A DNA stretch of 64,000 nt. Origin: Jeongeupia sp. HS-3. GTDB taxonomy: Bacteria; Pseudomonadota; Gammaproteobacteria; Burkholderiales; Chitinibacteraceae. Location of the stretch: assembly GCF_015140455.1 (NCBI RefSeq), contig NZ_AP024094.1:3286001-3350000 (forward strand), written 5' to 3'. The notes under the pieces were generated by a model. It was not told the DNA's origin and did not search any database. It saw only the letters and a list, made by a program, of their open reading frames with translations. The translations under genes and the position numbers were made by a program. Of the stretch, positions 27,535 to 35,411 are shown one piece after another. The stretch's first letter is position 1. Every line of letters begins with the position of its first letter.

Positions 27535-28754
27535 GCGGCTTCCAGCGACGACAAGCGACGCTCGGGCTTGGCGACGTAGGGGTTGGCTTCATCCCAGGCA
27601 TAGCCGGCGAGAATCGACGAAATCATCGCTTCGATCTGCGGGTTTTTGTCCTTGTGGAAGATGATCTTCTGGAAGCGGCCGTCGTACCACGCGGTAACAA
27701 AAGCGCGGAAGGTGTCGACGCCTTTTTTCAGCGGCTTGGCGTAGTCCAGCTCCCAGTCGACGGCCTCGCCGGCGGCTTCACGCAGCAGCGCGGTGACGGC
27801 GAGGTCGGCCGATTTCACCGCGATGGTCACGCCGGACGAGAACACCGGATCGAGGAATTCGCCGGCGTTGCCGAGCAGCGCGAAACGGTTGCCGTGCAGC
27901 GATTTCACATTGGCGGCATAGCCGGTCAGCGTGCGCGCCGGGGTATCCCAGCTGGCGTTCTGCAGCAGCGCGGCCAGGCCCGGATCTTCAAACACGATGG
28001 CCTTGAGCCGCTCGGTGTGCTCGCCGGTATACCGGGCAAGGAAGGCCGGCTCGGCGACGACGCCGATCGAGCAGCGACCGTTCGAGAACGGGATCAGCCA
28101 GTACCAGACGTCGTGATGCTCGGGGTGGACGGTGATCAGGATCTTGTTGCGATCGAAGCTTCCTGCCGGAATGCCGTCTTCGATATGGGTGAAGATCGCC
28201 CCGCGCACCGGGAAGTCGGATGGCGTTTCCAGATCGAGCAAGCGCGGCAGCGTGCGGCCGAAGCCGCTGGCGTCGAGCAGGAAGTTGGCTTCAATCTCAT
28301 ACACATGATCGTCGTCGCCGCGCACCGTCAGCACCGGGCGTTCGCCGGTGACATCGGCGGCGAGCACGGTGTGGCGGTAGCGGATATCGGCGCCGGCCTT
28401 TTCGGCACCGTTGGCGAGCACATGATCGAAGGCGCCGCGCTGCACCTGATAGGTCGTGCCCCAACCGGGGGAGAACTTCTCGCGGAAATCGAACTGCACA
28501 TGCTCGCCGCCCTTGGCGAAGGCGGCACCGTTCTTGTACTGGAAACCGGCCTCGACCACGTCCTGCAGGAAGCCGGCTTTCTCGATGTAGGCCATCGATT
28601 GCGGCAGCAGGCTCTCGCCGATCGAAAAGCGCGGAAAGGTTTCGCGCTCGATGATGACGACGTCGCGCCCGGCGCGGCGCAACAGGCCGGCGGCGACACT
28701 GCCGGACGGGCCGGCGCCAATGATGACGATATCGGTGCTTTGACGGGTGTTCAT
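27519..28754 (-). CDS. APE-cluster FAD-dependent oxidoreductase with halogenase-type motifs
   Basis: This flavoprotein of 411 residues has GxGxxG at 13-18 (IIGAGPSGSVAAG), GESLLPQS at about 46-53, a second FAD motif FALLGNAGEFLDPVFSSG, and the WxWxIP motif as W217-Y-W-L-I-P222. Lys74 (FQYKNGAAF) stands where flavin-dependent halogenases keep their catalytic Lys. Related genes in APE clusters are annotated as tryptophan-halogenase-like oxidoreductases; xanthomonadins are brominated APEs. Halogenation or hydroxylation of the aryl head group are both possible. It overlaps the MMPL gene by 4 bases. No flavin reductase is adjacent. Confidence 0.82.
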   Translation of the reverse strand: MNTRQSTDIVIIGAGPSGSVAAGLLRRAGRDVVIIERETFPRFSIGESLLPQSMAYIEKAGFLQDVVEAGFQYKNGAAFAKGGEHVQFDFREKFSPGWGTTYQVQRGAFDHVLANGAEKAGADIRYRHTVLAADVTGERPVLTVRGDDDHVYEIEANFLLDASGFGRTLPRLLDLETPSDFPVRGAIFTHIEDGIPAGSFDRNKILITVHPEHHDVWYWLIPFSNGRCSIGVVAEPAFLARYTGEHTERLKAIVFEDPGLAALLQNASWDTPARTLTGYAANVKSLHGNRFALLGNAGEFLDPVFSSGVTIAVKSADLAVTALLREAAGEAVDWELDYAKPLKKGVDTFRAFVTAWYDGRFQKIIFHKDKNPQIEAMISSILAGYAWDEANPYVAKPERRLSSLEAACALF

Positions 28755-31078
28755 GCGGAGGAATCCGGTTGGAACAGCGGTTGCGGGGGCGCCGGGCGGC
28801 GCAAACAGGGAGCGATCAGCCAGGCAAGGCCGACGCCGGACAAGGTCGCGGTGCCGAAAGTGGCCAGCGCCGGGGTATGGCTGAACGCCAAGAGGCCGAA
28901 CGACAGCAGGGTGCACAGCGCGGCGAGCGAGGTCGCCAGCAGGATGCGGACTTCGCCGGGGTAATCGTTGACGAAGATGCCGTAATCGATGCCCATGCCC
29001 AGCAGCAGCAGCAGGGTGAGCACGGTGAGCAGCTGCAGCGGAATGCCGAGCCAGCCGAAGATCGCCAGCGTGGCGATGCTGGCGAGCAAGGATGGTGCCA
29101 GCACCCGCCAGGTATCGCGGCGATAGCGCCGCCACAGCAGCGCGGCGGTGATGATGTAGGCGGCCAGCAGCACCAGCGCCAGCCGGTCGCGGTAGCGGTC
29201 GAGCACGGCGGAAATCTCTTGCGGCTTGTCGATCCAGCGCACGCCCGGCAGCTTGATCGCCGCCAGTGTCTTGACGTTGGCGGCGCCGGACAAGCCGGTC
29301 AGCATCACCATGCTGGCGTAGCCGTGCGCGGTCTTGCCGAGCCACAGGTGGCGGGCCGGCAGCGATGCCGGCGAAGCCAGCCACGCATCCACCGTCAGCG
29401 GCGGTGCGGCGGCCTGCTGCGCGGCAATCCAGCCGGCGTCGAGGCCGATGTCGGCGGCGAGGGCGTTGAGCAGCGCTGGATCGCGCAGCACCGCTGCTTG
29501 TTTTTGTAATTCGCGTTGCTCCGCCAGCGGCGGCAGCCAGCGGCTGACCCCTTGATAACCGCCGATCACGCCACGCGCCTTGAGACCATCGAGTTCGCGG
29601 CTCAGCGCGCGTTCGCGTTCGAGCACGCTTTGCGGGCTGTCGCCTTCGACGAAAAACAGTTGTGCCGGGCTGGGCAGGCCGAGCAGTTTGCCGATTTCGA
29701 CCTGTTCGCGGATCAGTTGCGCATCGGTGCTGACGAGGTTGCGGACATCGTCGCTGCGCTCCAGCTTCATCAGCCCGGTGACCACGAACGGCAAGGCGAT
29801 CAGCAACGCGATCAGGCCTTGGCGCGGCGTGAGTCGCGGCCAGCGCGCCAGCAGTTTCAGCAGCGGCTTGCCCAGCAAGCCCGGTTCGAGCCTGCTTGGG
29901 GCTAGGCGTGGATACCAGAACAGCTCGGACAGCCATGCTGAGGCGATGCCGGTGGCGGCGAAAACGGCCATCTGCGCCAGCCCCGGGAACGGCGTCAGCG
30001 CCAGGCACAGATAGGCCAACGCGGTGAACAGCATCGCGGTCAGCAGGCTGGGCAGCAATTTTTCCAGCCGCTTGCCGGCACCCACGGTCGCGCCAAGGCT
30101 GGTGCTGTGCAGCAACAGACTGTAATCGACGGCGACGCCGATCAGGCTGGTGCCGAACACCAGCGTCAGCATATGCACGCGGCCGTAGACGAGGAAGGTC
30201 GTCGCCAGTGCGATCGTCATCCCGGTGGTGATCGACAGCGCCACCAGCGGCAGCGCGCGCCAGCCGCGGAAAGTCAGCAACACCAGCAGCAGGATGCCGA
30301 GCAGCGAGCCGATGCCTATCGTCGACATTTCGTGTTCGGCCTGCTTGGCGGCCTTGGCCGCATGCAGCACCACGCCGGCGCGCAGCACGTTCACATCGGG
30401 TGAGCGGACCTTGAGTTGGGCAATGCCCTGATCCAGACCATCGGCGACGGCTTTTTGCAGCGAGAGCGAGAAGGCGCTGCCATCGAGCGTATACATCAGC
30501 ACCACATAATGGCGGCCATCGAGCTCGGCCCACAGCCGCCCGCCATCGGGGCGGACGCGGGTCAGGTCGCCAAAGCTGGTCAGCCAGCGGCCGAAGGTGC
30601 CGAACGGATCATCCTTCCACGCCAGACCGCTGGTCGAGACGGTGGAGTACGCCAGCGAAACCGCCCGCGCTTGCCATGCCTGCGCCGGTTGCGCGAGCGC
30701 GGCGCGATCGTCCGGCGTCAGCAGCAGCTGGCGGTAGGGGGCGTAGAAATCGCGCAACTTGTCGACATCGACTGGCTGCGATTGTGCCTTGACCGGCAAG
30801 TCCTTGAGCCCGGCGGCCAGCGTATCGGCGGCCTTTGCCGCAGCGTCGCGGTCGGTGGCGCCGACCAGCAGCACCAGCTGGCGCTCCGATGCTTGCGAGA
30901 GCGACGCCATCGCGCGTTCGGCGACCGGATCGCGCTCGCTCGATGGCAGCAGCGCGAACAGGTCGGTATCGAGCCTGCCCGCCAGCGCGCGGTGCTGGCT
31001 CGCCAGCCAGCCGGCGGCGAGCAGCAGGATCAGCAACCATGCGAGTGCGAGCGTGCGCCAGAGCCGGGTTTCGGTCAT
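28751..31078 (-). CDS. MMPL/RND-type exporter for the aryl polyene lipid
   Basis: This 775-residue inner-membrane transporter has two similar halves. Each half has one transmembrane helix, a large periplasmic domain (about 30-250 and 425-630) and a block of five helices (about 255-400 and 640-765). Motifs such as FGTSLIGVAVDYSLLL and LLLLGMGIDYGIFVND carry the Asp-Tyr of the proton relay in RND/MMPL transporters. In APE clusters this protein is thought to move the finished lipid out of the inner membrane, with the LolA-like carrier encoded just upstream (31088-31696). There is a 9-base gap to that gene. Confidence 0.9.
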   Translation of the reverse strand: MTETRLWRTLALAWLLILLLAAGWLASQHRALAGRLDTDLFALLPSSERDPVAERAMASLSQASERQLVLLVGATDRDAAAKAADTLAAGLKDLPVKAQSQPVDVDKLRDFYAPYRQLLLTPDDRAALAQPAQAWQARAVSLAYSTVSTSGLAWKDDPFGTFGRWLTSFGDLTRVRPDGGRLWAELDGRHYVVLMYTLDGSAFSLSLQKAVADGLDQGIAQLKVRSPDVNVLRAGVVLHAAKAAKQAEHEMSTIGIGSLLGILLLVLLTFRGWRALPLVALSITTGMTIALATTFLVYGRVHMLTLVFGTSLIGVAVDYSLLLHSTSLGATVGAGKRLEKLLPSLLTAMLFTALAYLCLALTPFPGLAQMAVFAATGIASAWLSELFWYPRLAPSRLEPGLLGKPLLKLLARWPRLTPRQGLIALLIALPFVVTGLMKLERSDDVRNLVSTDAQLIREQVEIGKLLGLPSPAQLFFVEGDSPQSVLERERALSRELDGLKARGVIGGYQGVSRWLPPLAEQRELQKQAAVLRDPALLNALAADIGLDAGWIAAQQAAAPPLTVDAWLASPASLPARHLWLGKTAHGYASMVMLTGLSGAANVKTLAAIKLPGVRWIDKPQEISAVLDRYRDRLALVLLAAYIITAALLWRRYRRDTWRVLAPSLLASIATLAIFGWLGIPLQLLTVLTLLLLLGMGIDYGIFVNDYPGEVRILLATSLAALCTLLSFGLLAFSHTPALATFGTATLSGVGLAWLIAPCLRRPAPPQPLFQPDSSA

Positions 31079-31087
31079 GACCGGTTC

Positions 31088-31696
31088 TTAGTCAAAATCG
31101 GCCTCATCCTCGGCCGACATCTGCTGCGCCGGCGTGACCTTGAGCATCCTGATCCGCGTGACATCGCCACTGGCGGCATTCAGTTCGACGGTTTCGATCG
31201 TCTTGTCACCGCTGAGCTTGATGCCGGCGATCAGCTTGGCCATGCCGGCGTCTTTCGGGCTCAAGACCAGATTCCAGCGCGCGCCCTTGGCGTCGCCCTT
31301 GATATCGAAATGGCGCGCCAGTCCGGATAAATCGCCCGAAAACAGCGAAAACAGCACGCCGCCGACGGTGCGAACCACCGGCTCTTTCTCGGCGGTCAGC
31401 TTCATCAGCGTTTCCTTGCCGTCCTTCTGGACGATCTCGTCGCGGGCGACCTGCAAGCGCTGGTCGAACGGCTTTTGCGTATGCCAGACGACGCCGCGTT
31501 TTTTCTCGACGACGAAATGGCCGGTCGCAGTCAGTGTTTTCTTCACGCCGACGAGCGAGCGTTCCTGCACGAAATCGCCGCGAACGACCGGCGCATCGAT
31601 CAGCCGTTTCTGCACCTCCTGCAGCAGGTCTGCGTGCGCCAGCATCGGGATCAGGCCCGGCAGCAGCAGGACCAGGGTGGTGAGGCGTTTCAGCAT
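31088..31696 (-). CDS. LolA-like outer-membrane lipid carrier protein
   Basis: This is a 202-residue periplasmic protein with signal peptide (cleavage near AHA/DL, residue 22) and a LolA-like half-barrel body (RGDFVQERSL, HFVVEKKRGVVWHTQKPF). Such LolA-type proteins in APE clusters are thought to ferry the lipid across the periplasm. ATG 31696 overlaps the thioesterase stop by 7 bases. The open frame upstream to 32083 is an antiphase shadow of the thioesterase gene. Confidence 0.87.
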   Translation of the reverse strand: MLKRLTTLVLLLPGLIPMLAHADLLQEVQKRLIDAPVVRGDFVQERSLVGVKKTLTATGHFVVEKKRGVVWHTQKPFDQRLQVARDEIVQKDGKETLMKLTAEKEPVVRTVGGVLFSLFSGDLSGLARHFDIKGDAKGARWNLVLSPKDAGMAKLIAGIKLSGDKTIETVELNAASGDVTRIRMLKVTPAQQMSAEDEADFD

Positions 31697-32226
31697 GGTA
31701 GCGGCTCTCCGAGTTTCTCGAACAGGATGGGCGGCGAGAGGAAACACATCTCGCGGCTTTGCATATCGACGGCAACCTGCACGGTGTAGCCGCGCGTCAG
31801 CCGCGTGCCGGTGGCTGCGTCGCGGATTTCGTAGCGGATTTTCAGCCGGTTTTCCCACTCGACGATTTCGGCGCAGATGCCTATGCGCTGCTGGTAAACG
31901 AGTGGCTTGGCATAGCGGATGTTCAGCTCGATCACCGGCCACGCGTAACCCGAATCGCGCATTTGCGGATAGTCGTAATCGATCAGTTGCAGCAGCGCGG
32001 TGCGGGCGTGCTCGAAGTAGCGCACGTAGTTGCCGTGCCAGCAGATGTCCATCGGGTCGAGGTCGTGGAAGGGCACAACCCATTCAATACTGGTTCCGCG
32101 TGGTGGCTTGGTTGCGCGCTCGCTGGGTTGCTGCGTCGCTTGTGTACTTGAACGTACACGGCGCTCCTCGCTTCGCGCGTCAGCGGCGCTCGCCGGTGCC
32201 GGATTGATGTCGTTGATATCACTCAT
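31690..32226 (-). CDS. APE thioesterase with an aberrant N-terminal extension
   Basis: This is a hotdog thioesterase of the 4-hydroxybenzoyl-CoA/YbgC type. The conserved core starts at about residue 46 (SIEWVVPFHDLDPMDICWHGNYVRYFEHA in that region, with the catalytic-type Asp in HDLDPMD) and ends at residue 178. It is thought to release or proofread polyene chains. The first 45 residues from ATG 32226 are charged, low-complexity and unlike the family; they coincide with a repeat-like palindromic stretch at about 32100-32200. The gene keeps its coupling to the ammonia-lyase (8-base overlap), so the extension is probably translated. Confidence 0.8.
   Translation of the reverse strand: MSDINDINPAPASAADARSEERRVRSSTQATQQPSERATKPPRGTSIEWVVPFHDLDPMDICWHGNYVRYFEHARTALLQLIDYDYPQMRDSGYAWPVIELNIRYAKPLVYQQRIGICAEIVEWENRLKIRYEIRDAATGTRLTRGYTVQVAVDMQSREMCFLSPPILFEKLGEPLPC
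32100..32200. repeat. Repeat-like palindromic insert in the thioesterase 5' end
   Basis: Centre GTGTAC-TTGAAC-GTACAC forms a short hairpin. The arms are rich in GCTCGCTG/CGCTTCGCGCG-type sequence, unlike the neighbouring coding DNA. The layout recalls the core of the element at 57917-58059 (ATGGAC-TTGAT-GTCCAT), but overall identity is low. It encodes residues of the odd N-terminal extension. The boundaries are approximate, and whether it is a dispersed repeat cannot be decided from this window. Confidence 0.4.
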
Positions 32227-33748
32227 ACAGCTTCCATTGTTGCGACTGGATGCCGGCGACGAGACGTCGCAAGGTCGGTTCCAGCGCAACATCTTCACCG
32301 ATAAAGGCGATATCGTCGGCCAACTCACCTACAAATGCATCGGCCCCTGCTTGCAACGGCATCGCGCCATCGGCAGTTTTCCGCCGCAGCGTGACGCCCT
32401 GGCGCACGGTGATCAGCATCGCGGCGGCAACTTGCTCGGTCAGTTCAAGCACGCGCAGCGCGTCGCGTGCGGCGATCGTGCCCATGCTGACCTTGTCCTG
32501 GTTGTGGCATTCGGTCGAGCGGCTGAACACCGATGCCGGCATGGTGTTTTTCAGCGCTTCGGCCGTCCACGCCGATGCGCTGATCTGCAGCGCCTTGAGG
32601 CCGTGGTTGATCGCCGCGCGCGGGCCGGTTGCGCCAGACAGATTCGCCGGCAGGCCGTGGTTGTAACGGGCGTCGACGAGCAGCGCCATTTGCCGATCCA
32701 AGAGGTCGGCGACGTTGGCGACGAGGTTCTTCAGCGAGTCCATCGCAAAGGCGATATGGCCGCCGTAGAAATGGCCGCCGTGCAGCACGCGTTCCTCGTC
32801 GGGGTCGACCAGCGGGTTGTCGTTGGCGCTATTGAGTTCGTTTTCGATCACGTTTTTCAGGAAGGGCAGCGCGTCTTCGAGCACGCCGATCACGTGCGGC
32901 GCGCAGCGCAGCGAATAGCGATCCTGCAGCCGGTGATCGTTGCGGCCGGCCTTGTTGTCGCCGAGATCGGCACGCAGCCGCGCCGCCACCGCTTGCTGGC
33001 CCGGATGCGGCTTGGCGGCGAACAGCGTTTCGTCGAAATGCTGCGGGTTGCCGTCGCTGGCGGCGACGGCGAGCGCGGTGATCCGCGTCGCCAGTCTGGC
33101 GAGGTAGTCGGCGCGCTCCCAGGCGAGGCAGGCGAGGCCGGTCATCACGGCGGTGCCGTTCATGATCGCCAGGCCTTCTTTCGGCCGCAGTTTCAACGGT
33201 GTCAGACCGAAGCGCGCCAGTGCCTCGGCAGCCGGGAGCATTTCGCCGTTGACGCGTGCTTCGCGCTCGCCGCACAGCACCGCCGCTACGTAGGACAGCG
33301 GCGTCAGGTCGCCGCTGGCGCCGACCGAGCCTTCCTGCGGAATGCGCGGCAGGATGTCGTGTTCGAGCAGCGCGGCCAGCTGCGTTAGCAGCGCCGGGCT
33401 GACGCCCGAATAGCCTTGCGACAGCGAGGCCAGCCGGGCCGCGAGAATCGCGCGGGTTTCGACGTCGCCGAACAGCGCGCCGAGGCCGCAGCCGTGATAG
33501 GTGTACAGGTGCTGTGGCAGCTCGTAGGCGAGTTCAACCGGCACGGCGACGGTGCACGAATCGCCGTAGCCGGTGGTCACGCCGTAGATCACGCCTTCAT
33601 CGGCCAGTAGTTTGTCCAGAAACGCCGCGCCACGTGCGATGCGGCCGGTGAATTCGGCATCGGTCGAGAGCACCGGCGCCGCTTCGCGCAGCGACAGTGC
33701 AACGATATCGGCGATGGCAAGGCGCGAAGCACCAAAAGTGACTGTCAT
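32219..33748 (-). CDS. Aromatic amino acid ammonia-lyase (HAL/TAL family) of the APE cluster
   Basis: This is an MIO-dependent lyase of 509 residues. The Ala-Ser-Gly that forms the cofactor is at 144-146 (GSVGASGDLTPLSY); the catalytic Tyr is at 55 (VIYGVTTGYGDS). The substrate-selectivity pair reads Tyr84-His85 (LYTYHGCG), which is neither the Ser-His of HAL nor the His-Leu of classical TAL nor the Phe-Leu type of PAL. In an APE setting it most likely turns tyrosine into 4-coumarate, a precursor of the 4-hydroxyphenyl head, but this is inference. ATG 33748 overlaps the acyltransferase stop by 4 bases. Confidence 0.85.
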   Translation of the reverse strand: MTVTFGASRLAIADIVALSLREAAPVLSTDAEFTGRIARGAAFLDKLLADEGVIYGVTTGYGDSCTVAVPVELAYELPQHLYTYHGCGLGALFGDVETRAILAARLASLSQGYSGVSPALLTQLAALLEHDILPRIPQEGSVGASGDLTPLSYVAAVLCGEREARVNGEMLPAAEALARFGLTPLKLRPKEGLAIMNGTAVMTGLACLAWERADYLARLATRITALAVAASDGNPQHFDETLFAAKPHPGQQAVAARLRADLGDNKAGRNDHRLQDRYSLRCAPHVIGVLEDALPFLKNVIENELNSANDNPLVDPDEERVLHGGHFYGGHIAFAMDSLKNLVANVADLLDRQMALLVDARYNHGLPANLSGATGPRAAINHGLKALQISASAWTAEALKNTMPASVFSRSTECHNQDKVSMGTIAARDALRVLELTEQVAAAMLITVRQGVTLRRKTADGAMPLQAGADAFVGELADDIAFIGEDVALEPTLRRLVAGIQSQQWKLYE

Positions 33749-34665
33749 TGTTCGGACCAGAAAGGATAGAAGTTGAACCACTGCAGCGGCGCGGCGAGGC
33801 ATTCGGCCTCGAGCAGCGCGGCGTAACTGGCCGCAAGGCGGGCGATCTCGCTACGGCGGTCGGCGCGCGGCAGCACGACGCGCTCGGCGAGCACGCGCAC
33901 GGTGATGTGGAAGCTTGCGCCACGGCGACTGGCAACCAGCGCGACCAGCGGGCATTTGAACACCGACGCCAGCACATAGGGGCCGGTCGGGAATAGTGCC
34001 GGCGTACCGAGGAAGGGCGCGCCGACCGTATCGGGCGTGTTCGACACCGGCACGCGGTCGCCGGCGATCACGACGAACTCGCCGGCGGCGACGCGTTCGG
34101 CCAGCATCACCGCGGTGGCGGCCGAGATCTCGGTGACCTGGATCAGCCGGATTTGCGCATCGGGATTGGTTTCGCGCAGCAGCCGGTTGAAGCGCTCGGC
34201 GTGCTTGGTGTGCACCAGGATATTCAGCCGGATGCCACGACGATTTTCGCCGAGTTTGCGCAGCATCTCGAAATTGCCGATATGCGCGGTCATGATCACG
34301 CCCCCGTGGCCGGCGTCGATGAGCCGCTGCATCACGTCGCCGCCGTCACGTTCTATCGGCGTATCGTCGAGATCGCCGCGCCAGACCAGCAGCTTGTCGA
34401 GCACGGTTTCGCCGAAGGCGGCGAAATGGCGCAGCGTATTGAGCAGCGTCGGCGCCGGCGTACTGCCGCCGCTGACCGTGTGCAGCCTTGCCAGATACTC
34501 GCGCGAGGCACGGCGGGCGATACGGTGACTCAGCATGAACCAGGTCATCACCGGATACAGCACCAGCCGGAACGGCCAGCGGCCGAAAGCCTTGTAGATG
34601 CCGACCAGCAGGCGGATGCCGCCGATAAAGCCGGCTTCACCGACCGATGCCCAGTGCCGCGCCAT
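33745..34665 (-). CDS. LpxL/HtrB-like lipid acyltransferase of the APE cluster
   Basis: This is an acyltransferase of 306 residues of the lipid A biosynthesis (LABLAT) type: N-terminal hydrophobic segments, the HxxxxE motif in MTAHIGNFEML, and the GDRVPVS stretch that often follows in this family. In APE clusters it probably attaches an acyl or polyene chain to the lipid anchor at the inner membrane. The ATG shares one base with the glycosyltransferase stop (TGATG). Confidence 0.87.
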   Translation of the reverse strand: MARHWASVGEAGFIGGIRLLVGIYKAFGRWPFRLVLYPVMTWFMLSHRIARRASREYLARLHTVSGGSTPAPTLLNTLRHFAAFGETVLDKLLVWRGDLDDTPIERDGGDVMQRLIDAGHGGVIMTAHIGNFEMLRKLGENRRGIRLNILVHTKHAERFNRLLRETNPDAQIRLIQVTEISAATAVMLAERVAAGEFVVIAGDRVPVSNTPDTVGAPFLGTPALFPTGPYVLASVFKCPLVALVASRRGASFHITVRVLAERVVLPRADRRSEIARLAASYAALLEAECLAAPLQWFNFYPFWSEQ

Positions 34666-35411
34666 CAGCGCGATCCCGATGACAGCGGCAGGTGGCGCGC
34701 GAGCAGCCGTGGCAGGCGCAGCAGCATGCCGAAGAACAGCCGTGTGTGCATGGCGCTGATGCGGACATTGTCGCGCCAGTAATCGAAGTGCGAGACGCCA
34801 TCGAGCGGGTAGCGCACGCGGGTCGGCAGATTCACCACCGGCACGCCGGCCCAGTCGAGCCGCACCAGCACCTCGGGGTCGAAATCCATCCGCTTGGCGC
34901 GCTTCATCGTCGCGAGCACCGGCAAGGTCGCCGCCAGCGGGTAGATGCGGTAGCCGCACATCGAATCGGTGATGCGCAGGCTCAGCGTATTGATCCACAC
35001 CCAGACGTGCGTGGCGTAGCGACCGTAGAGCCGGCCCTTGGGCACCGATGCATCGTATCGCGGGCAGCCGGCGATGATCGCGCCGGGCCGGGCCTGCATC
35101 TGGGCGAGAAAGCGCGGCACGTCGGCGGTGTCGTGCTGGCCGTCGGCGTCAATCTGCAGTGCATGGCTGTAACCAAGCTCTGCAGCTTTGATGAAGCCGC
35201 TGCTGCACGCGGCGCCCTTGCCCTGATTGTGGCCGTGCCGCAGCAGCGTGACCCGGTCGCGCAGCGCCAGCGTATCGAGCACCGCCGCGCAGCCGGCGTC
35301 GCTGCCGTCATCGACCAAGAGCACCGGCAGGCCGTGCGCGAGCAGCGCATCGACGACGGTTGCAATCGCGTGTTCGTGGTTGTAGACGGGAACGACGGCG
35401 ATGCACTTCAT
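34665..35411 (-). CDS. Glycosyltransferase family 2 protein of the APE cluster
   Basis: This is a GT-A fold protein of 248 residues with VVPVYNHEHAIATVV at the N-terminus, the nucleotide-binding LLVDDGSDAG, the metal-binding IDADGQHD (DxD region) and a C-terminal membrane-associated segment. It resembles dolichol-phosphate-mannose-synthase-like enzymes. It would place a sugar on the APE lipid anchor; the sugar donor is not known. It overlaps the AMP-ligase gene by 4 bases. Confidence 0.88.
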   Translation of the reverse strand: MKCIAVVPVYNHEHAIATVVDALLAHGLPVLLVDDGSDAGCAAVLDTLALRDRVTLLRHGHNQGKGAACSSGFIKAAELGYSHALQIDADGQHDTADVPRFLAQMQARPGAIIAGCPRYDASVPKGRLYGRYATHVWVWINTLSLRITDSMCGYRIYPLAATLPVLATMKRAKRMDFDPEVLVRLDWAGVPVVNLPTRVRYPLDGVSHFDYWRDNVRISAMHTRLFFGMLLRLPRLLARHLPLSSGSR

